Shown here in pieces: positions 1 to 11,873 of a stretch of DNA of 64,000 nt (positions are counted from its first letter, which is position 1; every line of letters starts with the position of its first letter). The notes beneath the pieces are model-generated. The model searched no databases. It saw nothing but the letters and a program-made list of their open reading frames with translations, and was not told where the DNA came from. Position numbers and translations under genes: made by a program. Source of the stretch: Neopestalotiopsis rosae (taxonomy: Eukaryota > Ascomycota > Sordariomycetes > Amphisphaeriales > Sporocadaceae); the NCBI GenBank assembly GCA_023078685.1, contig JALGAS010000001.1, positions 8,060,001 to 8,124,000 on the forward strand, read 5' to 3'.

Positions 1-1637
1 TGTAAAGGTGTGGTTTCTTTGCAGATGAAATCTAGCAATTCTACAAAGCTAACTCATTAGCCCTCTTTTGCTGAATTGCAGCGCGGCAGCCCAAAAAGTT
101 GTGAAAAATGAATTGATTGGTAGCATGAATATTAGGAGGAAACAACGACAACGACGATCTGCCGCGTGCGCTTATTGTTCCGAGGACCAGAGTGGTATGC
201 GATAGCCGAGATCGTGCATCATTGGCGGCAGTTCAAACCTGATCATCCCCAAAATGTATGAAGGAGGAAAACGCGACAGAACTTACAATTGAATCTTCCA
301 GCTTTTGCGAAGCCTATACTTTGTACTACTGTAGCAACCCACGTGGCAATGGTTTTTCAAGGCTGGAAGAAGCTCGAGAGCTTGGGAGCGAGAAGTGTGA
401 TTTATCTTGCTCTTCTCTTTTCATGCACGCTGAAATGATGTACCTAGCACTCACTACATAACATCCTGGAAACCTTGCCCAGATGATCGGAATTAAAGCC
501 ACATTTTTCCAGCTCGGGTGGCATCTTCTTCAGCTTCTACCCAGGCGATCGAAGGAAAGAGACCATAGAAACGACGCATGATGAAATCAGTACTGATTGC
601 ACAATAGGCGTTCCAAGAGGGCGGGTTCCCCATATGGGCGTAGTCTGGCCGCTTCTGATTGGCTGTGACAGGAAGCACGCCTTGATCGACATCAATCGCG
701 ACATCAAATTAGGACTCGAACCTTAGCTTTTTTTTAACACCCCACGATTGGGCACAGGCGAATGACACCCGAAGAGCGAGGCCATGAAATCAAAGTCTTG
801 CGCTTGTGCATTACGAGCGAGACACACATCAAGCAGGCTGATGATGCAAAGGTTGTAAAATTAATTATATAACACACATGTTCAAAACAGCGCTATACAA
901 ATCCGTAGACGCGGAGAATTACGTTGCGAGGATTAGTCAACTATAAGCACGTCCTGTCGACAAACGTTTACACCGGTACAATCACTTGGTCCGCAGAGTG
1001 CTACTTTCCGGCTGACAATCTGGTTTTTATCATCTGGTTTTACAGATCAACGTATCGGAAGTATCGATTTCTCATGATGAATCATGAATCACAAGAAGAG
1101 AAACCTCTCCACGACAATGAATCATATTAATGGCGTGCTAAAGGCTTTTAACTGTGGTTCCGAATTCATAGGCATATGAATGAGCTACTATTCAATATTT
1201 ATTGCGCAAGTCGGCTGCCAGGTATGTCCATTAAGCGACTCCCCAATGCAGGCGATTGAAAGAACCCCTGCCTGGCAACCAAGCTTTTTTGGCTTGTGAT
1301 GGTTACAATCTCCCCCCAAGCGGCTCTCGAAGCCGGGGCACACGGGCTGCGACTGTAACCGAAAATAGCGTCAGTGCGGTACATCTTTGAATGCAACACA
1401 AATTCCTGCGTTCGTGGCAATTGAATGTCACTGTTGTATTTTCCATGAATTCATATTCACCGACTACAAATGTACCAAACCTGCACTCCATAGTCCAAAA
1501 CAAATGAAGAATAACAAAGAAACCGTATCCCGAAATATGATATCATCCTTGGCAAATCGTATCCGCTCTTTCTCCGACTCTAACCATCTCGCCAACCTTT
1601 ATCGTGTGTATCGTCCGAGCCCCGTTTCACATTAGAT
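1..1637. other. intergenic, no supported gene
   Basis: Only short open frames (under 85 codons) with no recognisable domain, signal peptide or convincing splice partners. The right end is the 3' flank of the laccase gene. I see no mobile element or RNA gene here. Confidence 0.6.
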
Positions 1638-3726
1638 TTAAATACCCGAGTCTATCTGCTCAACATCGTTGGCCTCTTGGAACGTGGACCAGGCATCGCA
1701 CTGGTCGCTCACATACGTCGAGTCCATCATGTCAGAGATCTCGTCGAAGCGCTCCACAAACTGAAGGGCAAACCCTTCACTGGTGTGCCATCCAATGTGG
1801 CAGTGGAGCAGCCAGACACCCGGGTTATCCGTCTCCCAGGCCATAACCAGGTAACCGCTGGCCGGCAGCATGGCGACATCACGACGTGGAGGGTTGTCCA
1901 GGTTTAGTGTCACGTCCGATGAGTACGTTCCAGTACCCTGGGCGAGGATGAAGAAATCGTGGCCGTGCAAGTGGATTGGGTGCGTCACAGCCAGAGATGT
2001 CTCAATGACGAGATAGAACCACTCGTTGGCCGTCGCAAGGTGAATGACAGCGTCGTCTGTCTCGAACTCATCTGTTCCGTCCAGTACTTGCATCAGCGTA
2101 GGATTGGCCCAGTCCGTCAGCAGCGACGTTGAGTTCAGTGTCCACTTGAAGAGGGTTCCCTCAAGCGCAATGGAGGCATCCTCGGCGACCTGCAGCTCAA
2201 CGCTACCGACCGTCTTGGAAATATAGGGGACCAGGTTGTCAGTCTCGTCATCGCAAGTGTCGGAGCCGTAGTCGTATCCAGTTGTCTCAGGCTCTGTGGT
2301 GGTGTCGCCAACATAGGTCACTATGCCAAGAATGTTGTCCGAATTATCATTGTCAGAGCAGGCCGATTGGGGAATGGCGCGCATCCAGAACTGATCTGCC
2401 ACATCAGCCTGATCAGCAGTGATGAGGACATCGTAGCGTTGACCTAGATTCGATTAGCTGTTGCCTCCCTGCCAACTGAAAATGGTGACTTACCCATGCC
2501 GATGTTGATATACTCTGTTGTGTAAGGCTCAATGGGCACAAAGTCAGATGCAATGACAGTCATAGTGTGATTGTCCACCATGAATTTCCAGTGCGTATCG
2601 ACGGCACCGTTAACGAGACGGAGACGGTAAGTAGTTCCAGACTCCCAGGAAGTAGTGAAGCGAGAGCCGCCATCATCGTAAACGTTGGTGCCGTTGATGA
2701 GACCATTGTCAAGAGTTGGCGGGCCAACTGTCTGGGCGTAGTCGTAGAGCTCATCGACAGTCTGGTGATCCCAATCGTTCAAGAAGAGGGATCCAAGATC
2801 CTCATCGTAGTCAGCGGTGGCCGGCCCATTGATGATGATACCACCAAACACGCCCTGCCAGGCTTGAAGCGAAAAGTGAGAGTGATACCACGAAGAACCA
2901 TATTGCTCGGCCTTCCAGGTATACGTCACAGACGATCCAACTGCAGTGGGGCACTGGGTGATAGAGCTCACGCCGTCGTTCTGGTTGGTGTAGTTTTGGC
3001 GAACACCGTGGAAGTGGATGCTCGTGCCGTTCAACGATGTAGTGAGAGAGTTGGTGACATGGACGACGACTGTGTCACCCCAGTCGGCAATGATGGTGGG
3101 ACCAGGAATGGAGCCATTGACGGCCATGGCGGTACGTGCTAGTAGCTCATATCAGTATGTGCTCTCACGTGAGAAAGTGCTTTGCAAAAAGTTTGACTCA
3201 CAAACGCCATCAGGAGAGACTGTAACATCGGTGAGCTCGAACCAATACTCCCTGGTCACTCCAGTGTCTGGAGAAGTGGACGTATAATCGGTGTCGATGG
3301 AGTAGTCGCACCATTCTGAGCGCGTGGATGCAGTGTTTCCGTCGCAGACATCACGAGGTACTGTTGGATCGTTAGGATCAGAAGTTGGGACCGTGGTTGC
3401 ATTACTGCTGGTGCTAGTAGTGCTTGCGATGAAGGTTGTGGTAGAAGTGCTTGTGCTTAGTGAACCCGGCTGCTGGGGATTGCCCGGGGTAGTACGCTGG
3501 GTGGAGGTAGGTTGCCTTTGACCAGGACCTCCTGGAGTCGGGGCCGATTCAGGATCATGACTTGTGATCCAAGGCTGGGAAGGGCTTTTCTTGGCTCGGG
3601 CATCACCCGTGGCCAAGCTGCGGATAAGGGAAATTTCTTACCAGGTTGCTGCGGGTGCGGCGATGATACTACGCCAGGAATTAGAAACGATGCCAAAAGC
3701 ATCGAGTTCGCAAGCGTGAACTTCAT
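1638..3726 (-). CDS. secreted laccase (ascomycete-type multicopper oxidase)
   Basis: Oxidises phenols with reduction of O2 to water; secreted. Exons by my reading: 3726-3642, 3531-3202, 3138-2494, 2443-1638, giving 621 residues in frame. MKFTLANSMLLASFLIPG is a signal peptide. A Ser/Thr/Pro-rich spacer of about 60 residues precedes the first cupredoxin domain. All four copper motifs are visible: IHFHGV, WYHSH, HPIHLHGHDF and LLHCHIGWHTSEGF. The residue at the type 1 copper axial position is Phe. The chain ends in DSGI, the C-terminal plug known in ascomycete laccases (DSGL/I/V). NGSIPGPTI spans the exon 3 start and is typical of the family. The acceptor of intron 1 is uncertain: an alternative AG at about 3594 also keeps frame. 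The first ATG is at 3726. Confidence 0.93.
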
Positions 3727-5290
3727 GGCGGCGGACAAGACGGGGCGCCGACTATACTAGCACCAGATTGGCACAGAACGAGAGTAAAGAATAGACGTCA
3801 ATGACGAAAAGTAGCCGAGCCAGGAGAGTTGGACTCCTTCAACCGTGGCAATGTTTGGCGTTGGTCACCTGAAGCGAGTGTAAATGCTCAATGGACTTGA
3901 GCTTCCTTCTATTATTGAATTCGATTGAAGGTTCAATGACCTCTATTTGAAGGCCGTGGCTGTTTGTCGACAACATCGGGGGAGCACAGCCTCGGTCTCG
4001 GATATCCCAATCCATAAGAGCAGGAGCACGCAAAGCCATAGACAAAATTCGTATTGCTCAGGTTGAGTCGGCTCGTTTTCCGAGACTCAGTGTGCAAATC
4101 GCTGTGAGTATTGTGCATCTGATAACATGATGCAGGCTATACTGCCCCGCGTCTGCAATTCCACGTAAGCTCCTGTGAATAGGGCAACTAGAAGAGGCTT
4201 ACAGATCGCAGATCATCTATGAGTTGATGCTTCATAAAAGCCGCGGTTCTTGATAGACACGACGACTATGCACAAATCCGACTCTTCTGATTGGCTGAAG
4301 GGTTCCAAATACAACACATGACGATTGTGGGGAGTATGGGGTTACGATGTGCCTTCTACAAACGTCTTCTCGCCGGCCCCTGCTTGGCGAACAGTTGCTG
4401 ACGATATAAGCTTGTATGCGATCTGACAGCGCGTGTAATTTCAATGCGAAACAAGACTGTGGGCAATCGTGCGAGTGAACGAGCTAGTCCGTGCATCCAA
4501 ACCTGGTCTTGGCAAACGGTCGTGCTGGAATCCGTGCGCATAGTGCGGCTATCATGTCGAGAACAGATCTTGATCCGCAGTATTATTATAGTAACGCACG
4601 CGCCGGTATAGCATCGTTGGGAGAGAAAAACCCTCGGGTCCACTGATAAGTCGCGATTATCTTTGTGTGGTATCGGCCGAGCCCGTGCAGTAGTCAGGCA
4701 CCGGAGAATAAGGTGAACATCACCATCCGTTTTCGGTCGAGGTGGAGCCCCGGCGCCCCCATCATACCTTAACAAGTTGCCTCTTCCGGACGTCCGGCCA
4801 CCACAATACAGGATTTTGTGCGCCGCAAAGTTGTGCAGTGTTTTTTTCGCACATGATGCACTGCCGAAAGCCTCAACCAACCCTCGGGCCTCTCCGTGTC
4901 CAAACAGTTGATTGCCGTGAGCTTACGTAGCCCTTTTTTTCCTGTTTACCGAAGTGCGGTGTAGCCTCCGATGCAACACTATACCCACATTCCGGCTGAG
5001 GCGACCTCACAACGTGGGCTCGTGAGTGTTGGGTGCCGTTCCATTGCAGTAGTCGATAATATCTTCCCGCGCCTAAGAGGCCGCCGCAAACACAGGAAAA
5101 GCCAGGACGGGTCTCGACGCCGCACATGTCATTCGCTTATACAGTCGTACGCGTCCATCATTCGATCATCGCCTACCCGATCACTGTTGAGATATACATA
5201 TCAACCTCGTTGCGTGCTGCACCACCCAGAATCTTGATCACTCACCCACAATTCTTGCCAAGTCTTTCGTTAAGTCCTATCCGTTGCAAG
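3727..5290. other. intergenic between divergent laccase and secreted-protein genes
   Basis: About 1.56 kb shared upstream region of two divergently transcribed secreted-protein genes. Open frames inside it are short and have no recognisable features. Promoter elements are expected but I could not pin any with confidence. Confidence 0.5.
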
Positions 5291-6031
5291 ATGCACTTCT
5301 CACTCCTTACTTTGGGCATGTTGCCCTTGGCTATCCAGGCAGCGCCTCAAAGCTCTGAGCCGCCCTCCCCGGGCCCCGGAGTCCCCAACATGGGCTTTGA
5401 GCTGTACGCATATGGCGAGGAGTTTGGTGGTCTCTCTGTTTTTAACTGGAATGGTAATCGTACTTCTATCTGTATCTCATTTAGTGTCTTTCTGATCAGT
5501 TTCTAGGTCTCGCCTTTCTGGGTAACGCGTCTCTGGCCAACGACACCGAGGCGGCTCAGGTCGAATGTAAGTTTGTTGCTCACCCACCTGCAATTCCAGC
5601 AGTTGTGCTGATAAAGACCGATAGTCATGCGCAGCCCTACCAGCACCACTAGCATGACTGGTAATCCCCTGCCTGTCCCTGGCCAGGCGTCGCCGTCTTG
5701 GTTCAATGTCACATACTATATCCCAAGTGATACGACAACGACCCACCAGACAGGTTTCCTCGAGGCCGATGACATTACCACCGAGGATCTTGTCACTGGT
5801 TTTGTCTTCTATGGCAATACGGCGGCTTGGGAAGACTCGACTGGTGCTCTTCAAACCAAGTGGTACGCTCTGCCGTATGAGGACACGGACCTGTGGACCC
5901 TCAACTGGGATCCTAGCACCGATTCATCGACCGACAAGGTCCAAGTCACTCTCCGAACGGTCACACCGAGTGTTCCACCTCACCAACCTCCCAATCCCAA
6001 CGGTGGCCAGCCAAGCACCCCTCCATCCTGA
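5291..6031 (+). CDS. small secreted protein, function unknown
   Basis: Three exons (5291-5453, 5507-5566, 5625-6031) join in frame to 209 residues. The N-terminus MHFSLLTLGMLPLAIQAAP is a clear signal peptide with an AxA cleavage site. The mature part starts Pro/Ser-rich, then has short segments rich in Gly, Asn, Thr and aromatic residues, and ends in a Pro/Gln/Asn-rich tail. I see almost no cysteine, so it is not a disulfide-rich effector. I do not recognise a family. The second intron boundary (TAG at 5622-5624) is my inference from phase; the first intron is canonical (GTAATC..TTCTAG). It lies divergent to the laccase with a shared 1.5-kb upstream region. Confidence 0.72.
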
Positions 6032-6342
6032 TCACAAGCTTGCGCAGGCTATTTAGCCAATGCGGAGCAGGCAACCAATGTTCATTTCAAACTGCAGAGT
6101 ACAACTTGGAGTTGAATTTCCTTATAAGGCGATGGGTCCTGTTTTTGATGGTGTTTTCCTATATTTGTGCGATTTAGAACCAAAGCGATAGGCAAGAGAG
6201 GGCGTTGCAAATTTGAAATTTGATAGGTGATAAACCTCAGTTGCGACTAAACCCGATCAATAAATGAGAGTAATTATATTTTGATTCGCTATAGTCGTAT
6301 CTTGGTGGGATTTTGTCTCGGATTGACCCCGTGTAAGTCCAA
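6032..6342. other. short convergent intergenic region
   Basis: AT-rich 3' flank between the secreted-protein gene and the convergent 2EXR gene. Nothing else seen. Confidence 0.5.
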
Positions 6343-7431
6343 TTATAGTGGTCGTTTTGGGCTTTTCAGTATCGCTGATTTCAAGTATCGTTCTCGGATA
6401 GGATCTTTCTTGAATTCGATGTTGGATTCGACTTTAGGTCCGACTTTGGGTCCGAGTTTAGGTTCGGCCTTGGGTTCGACTTTGATGAGTTGGAGATTCA
6501 TTGGCAAGTCTTCATAGTCCCAGGGTATGGCAACATATATATCTTCCCAGCGATCCCGATATTGTTTGAGCCGTTTCTTGCGATATTTCCTGGTGACATT
6601 GTTCATATCTTCTTCTGATTCATTGTCAAGCATTACGAGGCCGCGGTCCGCACTCCCTTGGATGTCTTGACCCGTCGCTGCTTCAAGTAAAGCGCCCGCG
6701 ATTTCCTCGAGCGCGCGCATAGTTGCCCATTCATCCCGCGCCAGATTGAGACAGAATCTTGTCTTGGGAATACCCAGAGGCCTGCCGTCTTTGAACTGCG
6801 GATCATATGCCCACCCGAGATTGATTTCCTCCTCCTCATCGTCACGGCCGACGTGGAACATGGTTGACTCTTCGAACACGATATTGAAACTGCAATTCTC
6901 TACCGACAAAGCCACCACATCATCGGCATGTACTTGGACCTGCCGGAGAATGCTGGGTTCGAAATGGTGGTCTGGCTGTTTGAGGGGAGTCATGGAACGT
7001 TGAAGTCCATCACCAGCGTGTGTGAACAATCCTCTCTTGGGAATAGATAAGGTCAAACAGATTACCTTGTCCTCTGGAATGGCACAGATAACTCTGGCCT
7101 CGCGGCATGTTTGACGAAGAGCATATCGAATCTGCCAGACCGAGGGGTCGTACTTGAATACATCTTCATCATCATCGTCAATCGATAGTCTGCGTAAATC
7201 CAAGTGAAGATTAGGCGGAGATGTGCTCCTATTGGCACCCTGATGGTCATTAGGAAAACTGTGTATGTTGAAGAAATTGACCCCAGGAAATGGGATAGCT
7301 GCCATATATATCTGATGGCGGATTTCTGGGGGCAATTTCATGAACGGCGAAAAGGTTGTGGCTGCCGAATCCAGACATGATGATGCATCAGACGAGGATG
7401 ATGAGACGTCGCCGAGCTTTGAGAATGACAT
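6343..7431 (-). CDS. 2EXR-domain protein
   Basis: Single-exon gene of 362 residues; the first ATG in frame is at 7431. After a Ser/Asp-rich leader comes the 2EXR signature, a Phe-x2-Phe followed by LPPEIRHQIYMAAIPFPG, seen in many uncharacterised ascomycete proteins. The middle contains an acidic patch (DDDDEDVF) and LRQTCREAR, typical of the later part of this domain. The C-terminus has a short degenerate tandem repeat of the type xxPKxxPKxGPK (about 6410-6490 in DNA). The biochemical role of the family is unknown. It is convergent with the upstream secreted-protein gene. Confidence 0.85.
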   Translation of the reverse strand: MSFSKLGDVSSSSSDASSCLDSAATTFSPFMKLPPEIRHQIYMAAIPFPGVNFFNIHSFPNDHQGANRSTSPPNLHLDLRRLSIDDDDEDVFKYDPSVWQIRYALRQTCREARVICAIPEDKVICLTLSIPKRGLFTHAGDGLQRSMTPLKQPDHHFEPSILRQVQVHADDVVALSVENCSFNIVFEESTMFHVGRDDEEEEINLGWAYDPQFKDGRPLGIPKTRFCLNLARDEWATMRALEEIAGALLEAATGQDIQGSADRGLVMLDNESEEDMNNVTRKYRKKRLKQYRDRWEDIYVAIPWDYEDLPMNLQLIKVEPKAEPKLGPKVGPKVESNIEFKKDPIRERYLKSAILKSPKRPL

Positions 7432-8145
7432 ATTTAATGCCACCAATGATCAGTTGGAAATGCGATGGAGGGAAATGCCGGGTTGCACACTGCAAGGGTA
7501 CGAAGAGCGACTGTCATCTAATTCGAGTGTTCAGTAGGGCTGATGAGAATGGCCCACAACCATGATGCTTGACACTAGAAGGACAAGGACCGAAAACATT
7601 CATTTACACCAAGCAAGCAGGCGTGTACCTAACCCGGAAGCGCGCGGGGAGAGTTCTGAGAGCGAAGTCCTCGATGACGTTCTTGTTCATGCTTAGATGG
7701 CGGGGTCTTTCCTTCTCTTCTCCCCCAACGCAATCACCTGCCCCACCCCCACCATGAATTCCCAGGGACCAGAAACGACGCGTCAATGTCAAGCTTTTGA
7801 TTGCTTGGACGCGACTACAGCACGTCGTTCAGTTGAGCAAATACAAACTAGGTATGTAGAAATGATCATAATCGGTTCAATTAACAATTCAGGGGTGAGA
7901 CTCAGTTTGAGAAGTTACTTGCGTGAAATCGTCGACCAACTTTTTTAGCCGAATAAACCTTTGCCAAAGTATTCGCTAGCGACGGAACAGAAGCAGACGA
8001 TGCCATGACATTGACACCACTGCTATATACCATCTTGCCAATTCTCGTTCACTCACTTCAACCGAGCAAACCGTCTTATTGCGATTAATTACATTCTTCT
8101 GCGGCGACAGTGCTCGAAGTCTGCCGGTCACCTCTCGTCAGCGCC
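7432..8145. other. divergent intergenic region
   Basis: 714 bp between the divergent 2EXR and kinetochore-like genes. The open frames are shadows with no features. The sequence immediately upstream of the plus-strand ATG is pyrimidine-rich, as is common in fungal promoters. Confidence 0.5.
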
Positions 8146-8949
8146 ATGGATATATTAAAACGGACGTTTACCGCGTACCGCATCAGCGTCGTGGTCGAGC
8201 CGCCAGCGCCCGATGTCCTCTCCCAACGGCTGCGCGACCACCTGGCCGGCGACACGGTGCGTGGTGTCGAGATTCGCGGCGCCGAGACTATAGGCGGTAG
8301 CGACGTCGGTGCCCTCATGAACGTGGATTGGCAAATTCTCTCGGAAGCAGACCGCCAGCAAGACGACCATGATGACGAACATATTCAACGCTACTATTAT
8401 GACGATCAAGGCCTGACGCACCGCATTGAGCTCGTCTACGAGCGCAACACGTTTCTTGCTTACCTTCTCATCGCGCGAGGTCTCCTCCTGGTTAGCGCAC
8501 CGGCGCCGGTACGCGCTGCCCTTGTGCGCTTCCTGATGCAGACCCTGGACACGCGGGCAACGGTGCTGGTCCCGGACTCGGTAGCACTCATGCGCGTCTT
8601 GGAGAAATGGCTTGGAGGGGATGAAGGCAGCGGCAGTGGAGCGGCAGGTTCTACACAGAAGGATGTTGCCATTACCCTTCGCTTTGCCGACAAGGCCAGC
8701 GCTGGAGGGCTACGAACGCTCGACATTGCCATTCCAGCCGAGGAATTGGCTGCCTTTAGTGGATCGTCGGATGGAGACAGGTTTCCAGACCGGCTAGCAT
8801 CATATGTGGACAAACACCTTGCACTGAACATGAGGCATTCTGATGTACGGATCGCAAAGGTTTCGTGTGGCGGATTTGTACTGGGCGAGGGAAAAGTCAA
8901 GCTGATGGACAAGGCAAAGACAGCTGTGGTGCTAGATGGCATTAAATGA
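8146..8949 (+). CDS. probable CENP-L/Fta1-like kinetochore (Sim4 complex) subunit
   Basis: 267 residues, single exon. An open frame extends upstream to a GTG at 8110, but the ATG at 8146 in gcgccATGG context is the likely start. The pattern fits what I recall of fungal Fta1 (CENP-L) proteins. The N-terminus has FTAYRIS followed by a LRDHLAGDTVRGVEI-like block. Next is a middle helix pair (VRAALVRFLMQTLDTR.., VLEKWL), then a C-terminal block with TLDIAIPAEEL and CGGFVLGEGKVKL. That family works in the inner kinetochore (CCAN/Sim4) at centromeres. Assignment rests on remembered family pattern, not a search; the open frame itself is solid. Confidence 0.68.
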   Translation: MDILKRTFTAYRISVVVEPPAPDVLSQRLRDHLAGDTVRGVEIRGAETIGGSDVGALMNVDWQILSEADRQQDDHDDEHIQRYYYDDQGLTHRIELVYERNTFLAYLLIARGLLLVSAPAPVRAALVRFLMQTLDTRATVLVPDSVALMRVLEKWLGGDEGSGSGAAGSTQKDVAITLRFADKASAGGLRTLDIAIPAEELAAFSGSSDGDRFPDRLASYVDKHLALNMRHSDVRIAKVSCGGFVLGEGKVKLMDKAKTAVVLDGIK

Positions 8950-9220
8950 GATCCGCGTTACCAAAGCAATGTCGGTCAGTCCGCCCAATATACCCCTGTG
9001 AGGCCATGACAAGCGTCACTGGTCAGAGACCACGGATTTGTTTCTGGGGTAAAGTACATTACGTGTGAGATGAGGTCAAAACGACCCCATGGTTTGAATT
9101 TCTTCCTCATAGGTATATAAACCAATACTATGTTTCGGACCATGCCATTATCATGGTGGGACTTATCGTGACTGTCCACTTATCTCGAACGCCAGAACAC
9201 CAGTAACATGACAAACGTGA

Positions 9221-11873
9221 TTATGCAACACCATCAACCCCGCCGAGGAATCTCCTAACCCGACCGATCTCCAGTCCATCCTTCTCGCTTTCGACGGCTC
9301 GCAGAAGGCTGTCAATAACAGCCTCGACATCCGACTCAGCAACACCTGAGCAAAGAGCGACTACCCTCCTATACTTGTTCTCAATGTCTTTACTTCTTCC
9401 CTTCAGTGATCCAACCGTTTTCCGCGAAACATCAGTTCTTGATCGTAAGCTTTGTAGCCTTGCTCGCAATACCGCTGCGCTTGGTAAGGTTTCCACATTG
9501 ATGGGCGTCGACGTCGCCAGCTCGGCTTCCCAAGCGCTGGCTCCAGGTTCGGAAGGACCATGGCTCTGCTCGATTTGCTGCAGGCGATTCTGCTCTTCAT
9601 CTCGGCCGCGACTTAGGTTGTAGATCTTCTGGCGAGTAAGGTTCTGATTTTGGGCCTTTTCTTGCAATTCATCCAAATCTTTCTTGGCATCCCCTAATTG
9701 CTGTGATGTTGTTCTCAGTGATGCATGAAGCGAGTCGAGATCAGCCTGCTTCTTCTTCATCTCAGAATGAAAACTTGTCGCGGTATCCGTCAACATCGTG
9801 GTGATCGCTAGATTATGTCAGTATTTTCTCAAATAACAGCAATGATAATAAAAAAACATACACAAGATGATATCGTCGCTGCTCTCACGGGTCTTTTGAC
9901 TTTCGTCTACGTTGTTGTTGCCATCGGAAACTTCGCCGTTGGTGCCAGCTTCGCCTCCATTTCCTTTGATACCAAAATCGACGGGCGCAAGACCGGAATT
10001 ATTTGGAATGCTCGGGTCCGCTCCAACCTCCATCAGTTGAGAAATAATGCTTCGATTGCTGATCCGCGACGCAAGATTGAGTGCAGTATCTCCAGAGTTG
10101 TCTTGGGCGTTCACGATTTCGCTCATGAATCTACCTAGATTGATCTTCGGTCCACTACTGTTCGTGGCCTGACTACTTGGTGCACTGCCCTGTCGAACAA
10201 CCCACTCGAGGAGGCTCTCCAGATAATATTTGCTGGACTGGCTGCGACCTTTTACCGCACTAGCCACGGCGATGTGATGCAATACGGTCCGACCCTTTTT
10301 GTCACGCACTTCAATCGTGCTGCCTAATGCGTCGAGAAGTTCCGGAAAAGAGCTCTGGTCCGAATTATTGGTAACACTACAGGCTCTCATGAGTGCAGTC
10401 TCGCCAAGTCCATTGATACGAAAGGGATTTGCGCCGGCTGCTACGAGGGCACGAAGCAGTGGGATGCGTGACAAAGTCGCTGCCCAATGTAGCGCAGTAT
10501 GGCTGGAAGTGTCGATTGGAGAATCTAGCTCTTGAGGGCTCAACGTCTGGAGTGCGCCATTGTTGGAGAAGTCCTTTGAGGTCGAGTCCATGAATAAGCC
10601 CATGACAAGGTTTCGTCGTTGCTCAGCCTCGGGAGACATTTCATACGGCAAGGGGGGAAGAGGTACACCATCTTCGGCACCGGCCACATTAACGCCAGCT
10701 TGGCTATAGATGAAGGACTCGTTGGGCTCGGTGGGAGAGCCCGGGAAGTTGTTGGCATACATCTCCATCGATTGCGATGCATAAGCAAAACTGTCATTGG
10801 GCGTCGCTACCCGTTGCTTCTTCCGAGGTGGCTCTTCGAAGATTTGCGTGTTTTGAGTCGAATATGCCGAGTCGACCTGGGTCCCATATTCGGAGGTGAA
10901 GCTCTGCTGAGAGTTAGCCGGCAATTCGTCTGGATTTTGCATCGACGACTGGCGACTGAAGCTTGGAGGTCTGGTAGGACCATTGCGGCCTCGCGGGCCT
11001 GGCGAATCGAAACGAGCCTTGCCGATAGCAGCGACTGCGGTTGATGCCATGCTGGAGATGTTGCTGAAAAAAGTACCCGAGGATCCATTTGTGCGAATCT
11101 CGTTGCCCATGCCACTGTACATGCGCTTCCTCTGGGCCGCCAAAGCTTGCTCTTTTGTCGGAGTGTTGAGATCGCCACTGCCGGCAACGCCACCATCCTG
11201 GCCCATGTCATAGGTCAGAAGTGGCCTGAGGATATCTTCGACGCCATATTGCCGGCAAACTTGGACACCTCTGTCGAATCTGATCCATGTTCCTTGATAC
11301 TTGCCGTATCCACCTTGAACCTTTTCGTGTTCGCCTGTCTGAATCTCCTTTTCTAGAATCTTGGTCCGCTTGCCCTTATCCACACCGGCAACCTTAAGGA
11401 TTTGGGTTGCGTTGAGCCAGCTATCCCTCCTCCGACGCATGACTGCTACCCCATTCACTTCCATTTCGTAGACCTCGACGCTGGAATAGCTAGCCTACAA
11501 GGCGAAAAATGTCAGTATCTCGTGTCAGAGCGTCTTCTAGCAGTCAGCCTACCGAATAGATTTGGCTAGCAGTGTGAGTATTTTGTCGCGCCTGAGGGTC
11601 AGAGAAAGGGCGGAACCCTTGCGACCCAGAGGGTTGGCTCATGGCAAAGGACTGCTGGGAAGACGGTTGCGATTGCTGCGACATCTTGGGGTCGTGGTGG
11701 GCAGCATTCAAGTTACTGCTCGAAGATGTGACCAAAGGTTGTGCCGCCGTTGAAGATAATGAGCCTCGATGTGAATGCGCCGATCCGGGGGCGCGGTAAT
11801 GATGCGAAGCCGAGGAGGTGGCCGCCGGGGCGGTGGGGATAGTTGTAGAATTGGCGACGGTGGACGAGGCCAT
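9221..11873 (-). CDS. mbp1: MBF subunit: APSES DNA-binding and ankyrin transcription factor (Mbp1/Res2-type)
   Basis: Three exons (11873-11553, 11494-9862, 9807-9221) give 846 residues in frame. The first about 107 residues are low-complexity Ser/Gln-rich. The APSES/KilA-N domain follows (about residues 108-210), with VMRRRRDSWLNATQILKVAG, the YGKYQGTWI strand and VCRQYGVEDILRPL. Ankyrin repeats lie at about residues 430-630 (HTALHWAATLSRIPLLRALV, GETALMRA, GDTALNLA). A coiled coil lies at about 665-750. This order is that of Mbp1/Swi4/Res proteins, which activate G1/S genes through MCB-type elements with Swi6-like partners. The intron at 9808-9861 separates the ankyrin part from the coiled-coil C-terminus. 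The protein is nuclear and presumably single copy. Confidence 0.92.

Noticed and set aside
705..730. tRNA gene on the minus strand, suggested by a perfect B-box (GGTTCGAGTCC).
   Set aside because: No A-box or acceptor stem upstream; a run of A sits where the anticodon arm should be, and the T-arm stem does not pair well.
2567..3142. 191-codon plus-strand frame.
   Set aside because: Exact antisense shadow of laccase exon 3, with no features of its own.
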